Notes under the pieces: model-generated | What the model was told of the DNA's origin: nothing | What the model saw: only the letters and a program-made list of their open reading frames with translations | The model's database searches: none | From: Streptomyces sp. WMMC500 | Lineage (GTDB): Bacteria > Actinomycetota > Actinomycetes > Streptomycetales > Streptomycetaceae | Assembly (NCBI RefSeq): GCF_027497195.1 | Contig: NZ_CP114905.1 | Span: forward strand, 4,723,001-4,787,000 | Length of the DNA: 64,000 bases | Direction: 5' to 3' | In this document: piece after piece, positions 8,978 through 17,997 of the stretch | How positions within the stretch are numbered: position 1 is the first letter of the stretch | Layout of the letters: every line of letters starts with the position of its first letter | Translations under genes and position numbers: made by a program

Positions 8978-10309
8978 TCAGCCCTCCAGCAGCCGCTGGC
9001 CCACGTACTCGCCCTCCGCCGCCCCGCCCGGCACCGCGAACAGCCCGCTCGCCTCGTGCCGCAGGAAGCGCGACAGCCCGTCGCCCCGGTCCAGCTTGCG
9101 CTGCACCGGCACGAACCCTTTCAGGGGATCCGCCTGCCAGGCGACGAACAGCAGCCCGGCGTCGGGCACCGGCCCGTCCCGGGTGTCCAGATAACCGTCG
9201 TGGTACGAGAACGAGCGGCGCAGCATCGTCGCCCCGCCGTTCGACTCCGGCGCCGCCACCCGTACGTGCGCGTCCCCCGCGATGGCCAGCGAGCCGTCCG
9301 CGAGTTGTTTGTTCATGTCCACCGGCGTCGTCTCCCCGCCGCCGGACAGCGGAGCGCCGTCGGACTTACGGCGGCCGATGACCCGCTCCTGCCGCTCGGG
9401 CGACAGGTGGTCCCAGGTGTCGAGCAGCATCCGGATCCGGCGGAACACGGCGTACGAGCCGCCCGCCAGCCACGCCTGCCCGCTGTCCGGGGCGACGAAG
9501 ACGTGCGCGTCGAAGTCCGGGTCCTCCGGTTTGGGGTTGTTGGTGCCGTCGACCTGCCCCATGAGGTTGCGCGCGGTACGGGGCCGGTCGGTGGCGCCGG
9601 GGGTGCGGTTGAAGCCGCTCATCTGCCAGCGCAGCACCGCCGCGGCGCCCGCCCGGCGCTGGAGCGTACGCAGCGCGTCGAACGCGACGAGCGCGTCGTC
9701 GGCGCCGATCTGCAGCCACAGGTCGCCGTCGCTGCGCCGCTCGTCCAGCGCGTCGGCGGAGAACGGCGGCAGCGGGGCGAGCCCGGCGGGGCGGCGGGCG
9801 GCCAGGCCGGTGCGGTCGAAGAAGGTGCGCCCGAAGCCGAACGTCACCGTCAGCGCCGCGGGCCCCGCGTCGAGCGCGCTGCCGGTGGCGCCCGCCGCGG
9901 CCCGGCCCTCGCTCAGCTCACGGGCCGCCGCCGACCACCGCCGCATGAGCGCCGCGGCCTCCTTGCGCCCGGCGCCCGGCGCCAGGTCGAAGGCGGCGAA
10001 GTGGCCCGCGGCCTGCAGCGGGGTGGTGATGCCCGCCTGGTGCGGGCCGTGGAACGGCACGCCGTTCGCGCCGATCGACGTCAGCGGCGCGGGGGGCGCG
10101 TCCCGCAGCGCCTCGGCGGCCACCGCGCCGGAGGCGCCGCCGGCGACGAGCCCGGCCGCCCCGGCGGCCCCCGCCGCGCCGAGGAGGCGGCGGCGGGAGA
10201 CGGGGTGCCGGGGGGCTCCGGCGGACGTGCCGGTGTCCGGTGCCGCGTCGGGCGCTGGGTCGGGTGCGGTGTCCGGTCCGGTTTTGCGGGTGGAACGTGT
10301 CGTACTCAC
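8978..10309 (-). CDS. dtpA: Tat-exported DyP-type haem peroxidase DtpA
   Basis: 443 residues. An N-terminal twin-arginine signal (SRRRLLGAAGAAGAAGLVAG) shows folded export. The DyP signature GQVDGTNNPK contains the catalytic Asp, and later Arg and His residues fit the haem pocket. The start is the GTG at 10309, which overlaps the TGA of copCD (GTGA). In S. lividans the DtpA homologue is a Tat substrate needed to mature the copper radical oxidase GlxA during development, and it is encoded with the same copper genes as here. The role is inferred from that conserved neighbourhood. Confidence 0.93.
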   Translation of the reverse strand: MSTTRSTRKTGPDTAPDPAPDAAPDTGTSAGAPRHPVSRRRLLGAAGAAGAAGLVAGGASGAVAAEALRDAPPAPLTSIGANGVPFHGPHQAGITTPLQAAGHFAAFDLAPGAGRKEAAALMRRWSAAARELSEGRAAAGATGSALDAGPAALTVTFGFGRTFFDRTGLAARRPAGLAPLPPFSADALDERRSDGDLWLQIGADDALVAFDALRTLQRRAGAAAVLRWQMSGFNRTPGATDRPRTARNLMGQVDGTNNPKPEDPDFDAHVFVAPDSGQAWLAGGSYAVFRRIRMLLDTWDHLSPERQERVIGRRKSDGAPLSGGGETTPVDMNKQLADGSLAIAGDAHVRVAAPESNGGATMLRRSFSYHDGYLDTRDGPVPDAGLLFVAWQADPLKGFVPVQRKLDRGDGLSRFLRHEASGLFAVPGGAAEGEYVGQRLLEG

Positions 10310-12384
10310 GGGATCGTCAACTTCTTCTCTTCTGTCACCTGGTCGATGGGCGAGGTGCGCACGGTCATCCGGAGGGTCCACTCCCCGGCCATCGGGAGCT
10401 GCACGCCGGTGGCGGCCCAGTGCCCGTTCTCGACGGGGGTGGGCGTGACGTCGAGCGGGCCGACGTCCTTCTCCTCCAGGGTGAAGGAGAGCCGCAGCTC
10501 GGGGACGTTGAGGAGCTGGTTGTTGGCGTCCGTGAGGTAGATGTGCAGTTGGTTGTCGCCGGTCCGGCCGGGGTCGACGGTGATCTCCGCGGTGCCGGCG
10601 CCGCCCTGGCCGCCGGTGTCGTACGGGATCCTCACCTTGACCGGCCCGGCCGGCTGCTGCTGCGCCGACTCGGCCGCGGCCTGCTCGGTCTCGGCCCGGC
10701 CCGGCTGGGTGCCCGTCAGCAGGGTCACGACGGACAGCAGGACGACGGCGAGAACGGTCTCGACGAGGACGGACTGGCGCAGGCCCCGGCGCACGGGGTC
10801 GGCGTCGCGCTCCTTGCGCGCGCGGGTGGCGTCGACGGCGGCCCGCTGGCGGGCGAGCTGGGCGGCGCGGTCGGGGCCGGTGCCGCTGCCCGCCTCGGCG
10901 TCGCCCTTGCCCCCCGCCTCCGCGGTGGCGGCGGCGTGCACGAGCGGCGCCCCGGCCGCCTCCTCCGCCGGCTCCGCGCGCGCCGACAGACCGGAGCCCG
11001 CCAGCCGCTGCGTCCACCGCCGCGACGTCCAGCCCGCGGTGACCAGCACCGCGACCAGCCCGACCTTCACCAGCAGCAACTGCCCGTACGTCGTGTCCGT
11101 CAGCGCGGCCCAGGTGCCCAGCCCGCGCCACGCCTGGTACAGCCCCGTCAGGGCGAGCACCGTCACCGACGTCAGCGCCAGCCGCGAGAAGCGGCGGATG
11201 ACGTACGACGGAACCCACGGCCCGAGACGCAGGCTCAGCGTGAGCGAGGCGAGGCCGCCGAGCCAGACGGCGACGGCCAGGAGGTGGGCCATCGTCATCG
11301 GCACGGCCAGCCACGGCTGGATGCCGGTGGAGGCGTGCTCGGCCATGCCCCAGGTCGCGGCGAGGCCGACGGCGACCACGCCGCCGCCGAGCCCGAGGCC
11401 GATGGCCAGGTCGCGGCTGCGTGCCTCGTCGTCACCGGTTGCGGCGTCGGCCGCCGCGCCGGAGCCGGAGTCCGGGCCCGTACCCGTATCCGCAGCCTCG
11501 TCGGCACCCGCGCCCGCGCCCGCAGAAGTGCCCGCCTTCGCGCGCGCGCCCTTCGCGCCGGGCGCGTTCTCCCGCGTGTACACCCCGAACAGCACCGCCA
11601 GCACCACCGCGGCGGCGCCCAGCAGCAGCAGCCGCGACAGCAGCGCCGTGCCCGGCCGGGTCTCCAGCACGTCGCGCATCGAGTCGAGCCCGAAGTCCGC
11701 GCCCGTGTACGGCCCGCGCAGCAGCAGCAGCGCCACGGTGGAGGCGAACAGCAGCGCCCACCCGCCGCTCGCCACCCGGCGCACGACCCGGCCCCGCCCG
11801 CCGCACACGCCCGCGAACACGCCGCCGCCGACGAGCAGGACGAAGCCCGCGTACGCCACGTAGCGCCCGGTGTCGTAGAGCGCCGTGGCGCTGCCGTTGT
11901 CCTCGCCCGCCTCGGACACCGCCACCTTCGTCTCCGACGGCTTGCCGACGGAGAAGGTGTACGCGCCGGAGATGGGGTGGCTGTCGGCGGACACGGCCTT
12001 CCAGACCACGGTGAACGTGCCGTCCGGCAGCCCCGGGCGCAGCGCGGTCGTCGCCGTCGAGGCATCGCCGTCGGCGTGGCCGCTGCCGCCCTTGGTGACG
12101 TCGTTGCCGTCCGGATCGAGGACGCGGATGGCGTCGTCGCTCAACTGCACGCCCTCGGAGAACTCCAGTGAGACGGCCCGCGGCGCCTCCTGGACGACCG
12201 CGCCCTCGGCGGGGTCGGTGCCGGTGAGCGCGGCGTGCGCCGCGGCCGGGGTGGCGCCGGGGACGAGGACGCACAGCACGGCGGCGACGGCGGCGCACAA
12301 CGCCCCGAGCGCGCGCCCGCGGGATATCGAGCGCCGGCGCGTCGGTGCGCGGTGGGCTCGGTGGAGCTGTCCGGTTGCGGTCAT
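10306..12384 (-). CDS. CopC-CopD fusion, copper-binding and membrane protein
   Basis: 692 residues. After a Sec signal peptide ending AHA, a CopC beta-sandwich domain (about residues 50-150) starts with the N-terminal copper-ligand His (AHAALTGTDPAEG) and has a second His in SADSHPISGAY. A set of about eight membrane helices of CopD type follows, then an extracytoplasmic C-terminal domain (about residues 590-690). A long Asp/Gly/Ala-rich cytoplasmic-type loop lies near residue 300. It probably takes up or hands over copper at the membrane for extracytoplasmic cuproenzymes. The dtpA start overlaps its stop, and ecuC lies 10 bp upstream. Confidence 0.92.
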   Translation of the reverse strand: MTATGQLHRAHRAPTRRRSISRGRALGALCAAVAAVLCVLVPGATPAAAHAALTGTDPAEGAVVQEAPRAVSLEFSEGVQLSDDAIRVLDPDGNDVTKGGSGHADGDASTATTALRPGLPDGTFTVVWKAVSADSHPISGAYTFSVGKPSETKVAVSEAGEDNGSATALYDTGRYVAYAGFVLLVGGGVFAGVCGGRGRVVRRVASGGWALLFASTVALLLLRGPYTGADFGLDSMRDVLETRPGTALLSRLLLLGAAAVVLAVLFGVYTRENAPGAKGARAKAGTSAGAGAGADEAADTGTGPDSGSGAAADAATGDDEARSRDLAIGLGLGGGVVAVGLAATWGMAEHASTGIQPWLAVPMTMAHLLAVAVWLGGLASLTLSLRLGPWVPSYVIRRFSRLALTSVTVLALTGLYQAWRGLGTWAALTDTTYGQLLLVKVGLVAVLVTAGWTSRRWTQRLAGSGLSARAEPAEEAAGAPLVHAAATAEAGGKGDAEAGSGTGPDRAAQLARQRAAVDATRARKERDADPVRRGLRQSVLVETVLAVVLLSVVTLLTGTQPGRAETEQAAAESAQQQPAGPVKVRIPYDTGGQGGAGTAEITVDPGRTGDNQLHIYLTDANNQLLNVPELRLSFTLEEKDVGPLDVTPTPVENGHWAATGVQLPMAGEWTLRMTVRTSPIDQVTEEKKLTIP

Positions 12385-12394
12385 GGCACGCCTC

Positions 12395-12895
12395 TCACTC
12401 CGCGGGGCGGTACGTTCTCGGCTGTACGGGCACGTCGACCTCGATCGGCTCCGACTCGGCGAAGTGCAGCACGAGGGAAACCTTCTCGCCGATCTCCGGT
12501 TTGCGCTCCAGCCTCTCCAGCATCAGATGGCTTCCACCGCGGGCGAGCTTCAGCTCGCCGCCCGCGGGCACGTCCAGGCCGTCGACGGCGCGCATCCGCT
12601 CACCTTCTGTGGTGTGCAGGGTGACGTCGTCGGCGACGTCGGTGCTGACGGCGGTGAGGCGGTCGCCGGCCACGCCGTCGTTGCGTACGGTCAGATAGCC
12701 GGCGGCGAGGTCCTTCAGCACCGGCTGCGGTACGAAACCCGCCTCGGCGCGCAGCCGCGGGCCGGAGCCGGAGCCGTCGCGGGACTCCGCCTTCGTACCC
12801 GTACCGGAATCGTCACCGGAACATGCGGTCAGGAACGTCAGGGCGCCGGACAGGGCAGCCGCAGTAACTACTGCGGCCCTCCGCGTACGCCTCAC
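12395..12895 (-). CDS. ecuC: PCuAC copper chaperone lipoprotein EcuC
   Basis: 166 residues. A lipoprotein signal with lipobox LTAC is followed by a PCu(A)C (DUF461) domain. The Cu(I) ligands can be seen as the H...M...HxM pattern: His in TLHTTEGERM, Met in the same segment, and GGSHLML about 25 residues later. Members deliver copper to Sco or to the CuA/CuB centres of cytochrome c oxidase. The start GTG at 12895 overlaps the sco TGA (GTGA). The name follows the S. lividans ECuC protein with the same neighbours. Confidence 0.93.
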   Translation of the reverse strand: MRRTRRAAVVTAAALSGALTFLTACSGDDSGTGTKAESRDGSGSGPRLRAEAGFVPQPVLKDLAAGYLTVRNDGVAGDRLTAVSTDVADDVTLHTTEGERMRAVDGLDVPAGGELKLARGGSHLMLERLERKPEIGEKVSLVLHFAESEPIEVDVPVQPRTYRPAE

Positions 12896-13557
12896 GGGTT
12901 CTCTCCCCTGACCAGCTTCGGCATGTCCTTCGCGTACTGCTCGGCCGTCACTCCGGCCAGATACAGCACGTGCGCCTTGTCGTCCTTGGGCGAGTACGCC
13001 AGCACCTCCGCGCCGTGGCTGACGGTGATGCTGCCGTCCTTCTCCTTCTCCGGCGCCTCCAGGTGGACGCCGACGCTCTTCGCGGCCGCCTTGACCGCGG
13101 CGAAGTCGCCCGTGAGGCCGACGAAGTCCTTGTCCTGGGCGTCGAGCCACGTGCCCATCCGGCGCGGGGTGTCGCGCTCGGGGTCGGTGCTGACCATGAC
13201 GACCTGCAACTTCTCCTGCTCGGCGCGGGGCAGCTTCTGCTTGGCGATGGCGATGTCGCTCATCGTCGTGGGGCAGACGTCGGGGCAGTTGGTGTAGCCG
13301 AAGAAGAGGAGGGTGGGCTTGCCCGCGGTCTCGGCGACGAAGTCGTACTCCTCGCCCTCGGTGTCGGTCAGGACGAGGTCCGGCTTCGCCTTGGGGGTGT
13401 CGAGGACGACGCCCGGCTTGCTGTTGCCGCCGGAGATCTCGACGGCGGGCTTGGCGCCGTCGTCGGCGGCGTCGGAGCCGCAGGCGGTGAGGGTGAGGGC
13501 CGCGGCGGCGGCGAGGGCCGCGGCGGCGTAGAGGGTGCTCCTACGGGTTGTGCGCAT
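12892..13557 (-). CDS. sco: Sco1/SenC copper chaperone lipoprotein
   Basis: 221 residues. Lipobox LTAC after an Ala-rich signal, then a thioredoxin-like Sco domain. The copper-binding CxxxC is in GYTNCPDVCPTTM (about residue 115), and the third ligand His is probably the one in ITVSHGAEVLAY. It assembles the CuA site of cytochrome c oxidase outside the membrane. The start is ATG 13557; an in-frame upstream Met would lengthen the signal without need. Its stop overlaps the ecuC start, which fits the direct handover from ECuC to Sco known in Streptomyces. Confidence 0.95.
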   Translation of the reverse strand: MRTTRRSTLYAAAALAAAAALTLTACGSDAADDGAKPAVEISGGNSKPGVVLDTPKAKPDLVLTDTEGEEYDFVAETAGKPTLLFFGYTNCPDVCPTTMSDIAIAKQKLPRAEQEKLQVVMVSTDPERDTPRRMGTWLDAQDKDFVGLTGDFAAVKAAAKSVGVHLEAPEKEKDGSITVSHGAEVLAYSPKDDKAHVLYLAGVTAEQYAKDMPKLVRGENP

Positions 13558-13638
13558 GCTGTGTTTCCTTGCGTGCCCGGGTGGCCCGCCCGGCGCCGCC
13601 GGCCGGGCCACCGCTTGCGTATGACCTGCCGAGTGCCG

Positions 13639-14415
13639 TTACGCGGCGGACGAGCCGCCCGTGCCGCGCCGCCGCGACATCACGCCGAACGCGACGCCGC
13701 CGGCGCCGAGCACGATGCCGACGATGCCCAGCGTGCGGGCGGTGGTGTCGGAGGAGCCGTCGTCGTCGGCGGCCGTGTCGTTCGTGCCGTCGCCCTCGGC
13801 GGCGGCCGGCTCGGTGTCGTCGCCGTTCCCGGCGTCGTCGTCGGCGGCGTCGTCACCGGCGCCGCCGTGGCCGCCGTCCGCGGCGGGCGTCAGGGCCAGC
13901 ACGGGCGCCGGCAGCTCCGGCTCCTCCGCGCCCTCCTCGGGGATCTCGATCCAGCGGACGACCTCGTCGCTGTCGTACGTCTGGACCGCCTTGAACACCA
14001 ACTGGTCCGCGTCCTCGGGCAGTGCGCCCATGGAGACCGGGAACTGCTGGAACGTCCCCGGCTCGATCTTCCCGCCGGACCAGGTGACCTTGCTGGCAGC
14101 CTCGGTGATCTGCTCGCCGTGCGATTCGATCGGGGTGTCGAGCTTGGCCTTCTCCACCTTCACGTCCCAGCCGGGCACGGGCTGGGGCATGACGGACGTC
14201 AGCGGGTGTTCGGCCGGCAGGGTGACCTCCAGCTTGACCGTGGAGGCGTCGTCGCGCTCGTTGGGGACCTTGAAGTTGACGGTGGCGTAGCCGCCCTGCT
14301 CGGCCGCGTCGGGATCGACGGTGACATGTGCGGCGGCCGGCCCGGCGAGGAGCAGGACGGCGCCGGCGGCGACGGCGGTGGCAAGGGACATACGCCGCAT
14401 ACGGGATGACTTCAT
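13639..14415 (-). CDS. YcnI family (DUF1775) copper-associated exported protein
   Basis: 258 residues. A signal peptide ends AAAHVTV, so the mature protein begins with the conserved N-terminal His that binds copper in YcnI. The DUF1775 beta-sandwich runs to about residue 165 and includes the conserved Trp in GWDVKVEK. An Asp/Gly/Ala/Thr-rich spacer and a C-terminal membrane helix with a basic tail (SRRRGTGG) follow, which should hold it at the membrane. The start ATG 14415 has GGAG ten bases upstream; the GTG at 14424 is too close to that site. It is the first member of the copper block in the direction of transcription except for the next membrane protein. Confidence 0.92.
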   Translation of the reverse strand: MKSSRMRRMSLATAVAAGAVLLLAGPAAAHVTVDPDAAEQGGYATVNFKVPNERDDASTVKLEVTLPAEHPLTSVMPQPVPGWDVKVEKAKLDTPIESHGEQITEAASKVTWSGGKIEPGTFQQFPVSMGALPEDADQLVFKAVQTYDSDEVVRWIEIPEEGAEEPELPAPVLALTPAADGGHGGAGDDAADDDAGNGDDTEPAAAEGDGTNDTAADDDGSSDTTARTLGIVGIVLGAGGVAFGVMSRRRGTGGSSAA

Positions 14416-14574
14416 GACTGACACACTCCGGTGGCTGGTGATGGGTTGGGGGGTTGGCGCGCGTGCGGCAGCGGCGCGACCACCCGCTCACCCGAAGCCG
14501 ACGCCGCCGCCCGCCCGTGCGTGTCGTACGGGGGCGTGCGGTGCGTGGGCCGAAGCCGGAGGGGTGCCGTCGCG

Positions 14575-15426
14575 TCAGGCCGCGAGGGCGAGCGCCGGGG
14601 GCCCGCGGCGTACGACGGTGTGCTGCAGTTCGCGTACGGTACGGGCGCTCCGCTCGTCGTACGCCGGCACCGCCCGGGGGCGCGCGACCGGCCGGCCGGC
14701 GCCGCGGAACCCGGCGTCGAGGGCCCGCACGTAGCGCACGGCGGCGCGCAGCGGGGCGAGGGCGGCGTCGCCGGCGGCGATGCGCAGCAGGGTCGTCAGG
14801 GCCGCGTCGCCGCGGCGCAGCAGCCAGCCGGCGGCGAGGGCGGCGAGGAGGTGGCCGAGGATCATCGGCAGCGAGTACGTGGACAGGTCGAACACGGTGC
14901 CGAGGCCGTCGCCGGCCCCGCCGCCGTGCGCGGCGTGCGTGCCCGCCGCGCCTCCCGCACCGCCGATGCCGGCGTCCGGGTCGAGGCCGGCGTCGGTGAC
15001 GATCTCGCGGGCGCGGCCCTCGGTGAGGTGCATCCCGGCGTCGTTGCAGAGCAGCCGGCGGGCGAGCTCGACGGCGGCACCGCCGCCCTCGCCGCCCGCA
15101 CCGCTCGCGCCGCCCGCGTGCGCGCCGTGGCCCGTAGCCGCCGCGCCGCCGACGGCGCACTGCTGCCCGAACCCGAAGACCCCGTGCAGCCCGGTCTGCC
15201 CCACCGCCAGCAGCGCCGCGATCCCCGGCAGCGACCGCTCCCGCCCGGCCAGCGGCACGGCCAGGGCGAACACCAGCGCCGCGGAGACGCCGAGGGACCA
15301 CAGCGGCACCGTCTCGTTCGAGGCCAGCACGTGCCCGCCGGCGGACAGCACGACGCAGACCGCGGTGAACACCGCGGCCCGCAGAAGGCGCAGCTCCGTA
15401 CCGGCGGAAGCGTGAGGGGCAGCCAT
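14575..15426 (-). CDS. Polytopic membrane protein next to copper genes
   Basis: 283 residues. Three hydrophobic segments fill residues 15-100, a Gly/Ala/His-rich loop lies at about 110-190 (several GHGAHAGG and THAAHGGG clusters plus one CND cysteine), and a further membrane pair lies at about 195-225, before a basic Arg-rich tail. I do not recognise a named family. The His-rich loops and the position directly upstream of ycnI suggest metal handling, but that is inference. The start ATG at 15426 begins MAAPHASAG; upstream in-frame codons are low-complexity and lack a better ribosome site. Confidence 0.75.
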   Translation of the reverse strand: MAAPHASAGTELRLLRAAVFTAVCVVLSAGGHVLASNETVPLWSLGVSAALVFALAVPLAGRERSLPGIAALLAVGQTGLHGVFGFGQQCAVGGAAATGHGAHAGGASGAGGEGGGAAVELARRLLCNDAGMHLTEGRAREIVTDAGLDPDAGIGGAGGAAGTHAAHGGGAGDGLGTVFDLSTYSLPMILGHLLAALAAGWLLRRGDAALTTLLRIAAGDAALAPLRAAVRYVRALDAGFRGAGRPVARPRAVPAYDERSARTVRELQHTVVRRGPPALALAA

Positions 15427-15631
15427 GGCGGGCGCTATCATCTCACCGCACGGCCGTACGGACCCTGCCGGGGCGCCGATCGGCCGGATCCGGGCCATGT
15501 CATGTCCCACTCCATTCGGCGGAAGAAACCCCTCCGCCGAATGAGGGTTCTCACGCAACTCGCGTGCTTATGGTGCCGACACAAGGGTTATACGTACCGT
15601 ATGTCGGGGTGGCGGCCAGGAGGCTGACAGC

Positions 15632-16090
15632 ATGAGCATGTGGTGGTCCCTGCGCCTGCGCCGGGAGGCGGCCAGCGTCCCGCTCGCCCGCCGCCTGCTG
15701 GTCGGCGCCATGGAGACGGCCGGGGTGGACCCGGACGTCGCCTTCGACCTCTCTCTCGCCCTCACCGAAGCCTGCGCCAACGCCGTCGAGCACGGCGACG
15801 CCGCGGCCGGCGACGACTACCGCGTCACCGCCTGGTTCGACGGCGACCGCTGCCACATCGAGGTCATCGACTCCGGCCCGGGCTTCGCCACCGCCACCCC
15901 ACCCGCCGACCCCTCCCGCACCCCGGCCGCGCCCCTGACCGACACCGGCGCGGAGGGCGGCCGCGGCCTGTTCCTGATCGCGGAGCTGAGCGACCACGTC
16001 GACATCCGCGACCGCCCGGGCCGCGGCGCGGTGGTGAGCTTCGACAAGATCCTCAAGTGGCGCGAGGACGCCCCGCTCCAGGCGGCGTGA
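15632..16090 (+). CDS. Anti-sigma-type serine kinase (HATPase_c) ATP-binding protein
   Basis: 152 residues of the RsbW/SpoIIAB-like GHKL ATPase family that is abundant in Streptomyces. The N-box is LTEACANAVEHGD (Mg-ATP Asn), G1 is VIDSGPGF, and the G2-like glycine loop is GGRGLFLI. Such proteins bind sigma factors or phosphorylate anti-sigma antagonists; the partner is not encoded alongside. A perfect AGGAGG lies about nine bases before the ATG. The short A/T-rich stretch at 15580-15605 upstream probably contains the promoter. Confidence 0.9.
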   Translation: MSMWWSLRLRREAASVPLARRLLVGAMETAGVDPDVAFDLSLALTEACANAVEHGDAAAGDDYRVTAWFDGDRCHIEVIDSGPGFATATPPADPSRTPAAPLTDTGAEGGRGLFLIAELSDHVDIRDRPGRGAVVSFDKILKWREDAPLQAA

Positions 16091-16235
16091 CGGGCAAGAT
16101 GGCGCTCTGATCTGCTATTTTCCGCGGATTCCTGAGGCTGTAGGCCACATCGCGGTGCCGAGTTCGCGGCTGTCGACGGCCTTGGTCAGGACGTCGCCGC
16201 CGCCCGTGCGGAGATGGCGTCCGAACTGCGTGTGT

Positions 16236-16832
16236 TCACGCTCCCGGGTCTGGGGCGACAGCGCGTTGTACGCAGTCCCGGAGCAGGGCGCGCCGCTGGT
16301 CGTGCACGGCCGTGCTCTCCTCCGCGGAGGCGGCGTAGACGTTGCTCACCGGCGACCAGGCCATGGACATGGCGATGACCACGGCCATCATGTCGAAGGG
16401 GTCTCCCTGCCTGATGCGCCCAGCGGCCTGGGCCTCTGCGATGACACGGAGTTTGTGGTCGTCATAGCGGTCGTGGTCCGCCACGAGATTCCCGGTCGGG
16501 CGCCGCTCCAGGCGCGCCCAGGTCGCAAGCCGGATCAGATCCGGGCGGCTGAGGTACTCGTCATAGAGGCGCACCGCCCAGTCGGCGAGATCCGCGCCGT
16601 CGATGGGGACGACATTGGTGATCCGTTCCAGCGAGGCGAAGAAGATCGCATCGAAGAGCGCGTCCTTGTTGCCGAAGTAGCCGTAGAGCTGCGCCTTGTT
16701 GGTGCGTGCTGCGGCGATGATCCGCTCGATGCGTGCGCCGGCGATGCCGTACTGGGCGAATTCCCGGGTGGCCGCGTCCACGATGCGCTGGTACGTCGCG
16801 GCTCCGCGGCTGCTGGATGGCTGCTCAGGCAT
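16236..16832 (-). CDS. TetR family transcriptional regulator
   Basis: 198 residues. An N-terminal TetR helix-turn-helix (IVDAATREFAQYGIAGARIE, then ARTNKAQLYGYFGNKDALF) is followed by an all-helical ligand domain. The start ATG 16832 gives MPEQPSSSRG. It is divergent from the zinc alcohol dehydrogenase at 16927, and the intervening 94 bases hold two copies of the same inverted repeat, so it very likely represses both itself and the dehydrogenase until a ligand, perhaps an aldehyde or alcohol, binds. Confidence 0.94.
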   Translation of the reverse strand: MPEQPSSSRGAATYQRIVDAATREFAQYGIAGARIERIIAAARTNKAQLYGYFGNKDALFDAIFFASLERITNVVPIDGADLADWAVRLYDEYLSRPDLIRLATWARLERRPTGNLVADHDRYDDHKLRVIAEAQAAGRIRQGDPFDMMAVVIAMSMAWSPVSNVYAASAEESTAVHDQRRALLRDCVQRAVAPDPGA

Positions 16833-16844
16833 GTGCCGAATCTT

Positions 16845-16912
16845 ACAGACCGACCTGTCTGTTTGCCCCCCTGTTCCCGTGCACGTATGGTGAAACAGAC
16901 CGAACAGTCTGT
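16845..16912. promoter_or_regulatory. Twin TetR operators ACAGAC-N6-GTCTGT
   Basis: Two perfect inverted repeats with the same arms: 16845-16862 and 16895-16912. The centres are 50 bp apart, almost five helical turns. One lies 13 bp before the tetR start, the other ends 14 bp before the dehydrogenase ATG, so each sits over one divergent promoter or leader. The spacers differ (cgacct and cgaaca), while the six-base arms are identical. Confidence 0.88.
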
Positions 16913-16926
16913 CTGAGGAGATGGTG

Positions 16927-17970
16927 ATGCGCCCTACGACCGGATGGCGGGCGGACAGCGCGACGCGGACCCTGCGCCGCACGGCGCTGGAGCGCCGGGA
17001 CCTGCGCCCGGACGACATCGCGGTACGTGTCGAGTACTGCGGCGTCTGCCACACAGACCTCCAGGCGCTCCGCGCGCACGAGAGCGACGCGAACGGCGTG
17101 CTCGTACCCGGGCACGAGTTCACCGGCGTGGTCACCGAGGCCGGCAGCGCCGTTTCCGGCTTCTCCCCGGGCACCCCCGTGGCCGTCGGCAACATCGTCG
17201 ACTCCTGCCGCATCTGCCGCATGTGCCAGGCCGGCCAGGAGAACTTCTGCCGTGAGTTTCCGACACTGACCTACGGCGGAGCCGACCGGCAGGACGGGAC
17301 GACCACCCTGGGCGCATACTCCCGCGAGTACGTGGTGAGCCATCAGTTCGCCTACCACCTCCCCGCGGGCCTCGACGCGGCCGCCGCAGCCCCCCTGCTC
17401 TGCGCCGGGGTCACCGTCTGGGAACCGTTGCAGGCGCTCGGAGTGGGCCCAGGCAGCACCGTCGCCGTGGCCGGACTGGGCGGCCTGGGGCACCTCGCGG
17501 TCAAGATGGCGACCGCTCTCGGCGCCACGACCTCCGTCATCAGCCGGACTCCGGACAAGGCCGGCGAAGCGCGCGGCCTGGGGGCGCAGGGATTCGTCGT
17601 GTCCACCGACTCCCGGCAGACGGAAGCGGTCCGCGACCGGTTCGACGTGGTCATCGACACCGTCTCCGCCCCCCACGACCTGGCCCCTTACCTGCGGATG
17701 ACCGCCATGGACGGCACCCTCAGCCACCTCGGCCACCTCGGAACGGTCACCGTGGACACCATGGACCTGCTCGTCGGCCGCAAGAAGGTCAGCTCCGCCG
17801 GCAGCGGCGGCCGCCCGTCCACCGCCGCCATGCTGCGCTTCTGCGCCGAACACGACATCACCGCAGACATAGAACTACTGCCGTCGTCCCAGGTGAACCG
17901 CGCGCTCGAACGCCTGGAGCGCAACGATGTCCGCTACCGCTTCGTACTCGACATGTCCGACCTGGACTGA
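16927..17970 (+). CDS. Zinc-dependent NAD(P) alcohol dehydrogenase
   Basis: 347 residues of the medium-chain zinc alcohol/cinnamyl-type dehydrogenase family. Catalytic zinc ligands are in CGVCHTD and GHEFTG, and the structural zinc site is the four-cysteine stretch at about residues 95-110 (CRICRMCQAGQENFC). The Rossmann motif is VAGLGGLGHLAVK. It oxidises or reduces an alcohol/aldehyde pair in the cytoplasm, and the substrate is unknown. The ATG at 16927 has GAGGAG six bases upstream; the ATG at 16921 abuts that site and is less likely. Divergent from tetR, with two shared operators. Confidence 0.93.
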   Translation: MRPTTGWRADSATRTLRRTALERRDLRPDDIAVRVEYCGVCHTDLQALRAHESDANGVLVPGHEFTGVVTEAGSAVSGFSPGTPVAVGNIVDSCRICRMCQAGQENFCREFPTLTYGGADRQDGTTTLGAYSREYVVSHQFAYHLPAGLDAAAAAPLLCAGVTVWEPLQALGVGPGSTVAVAGLGGLGHLAVKMATALGATTSVISRTPDKAGEARGLGAQGFVVSTDSRQTEAVRDRFDVVIDTVSAPHDLAPYLRMTAMDGTLSHLGHLGTVTVDTMDLLVGRKKVSSAGSGGRPSTAAMLRFCAEHDITADIELLPSSQVNRALERLERNDVRYRFVLDMSDLD

Positions 17971-17997
17971 CCGACGGCGCGGCGGGACTCGTCTCAG

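Noticed and set aside
15580..15605. Palindromic-looking A/T-rich stretch taken as an operator
   Set aside because: The arms around the TACGTA core are short and imperfect; more likely just the promoter of the HATPase gene.
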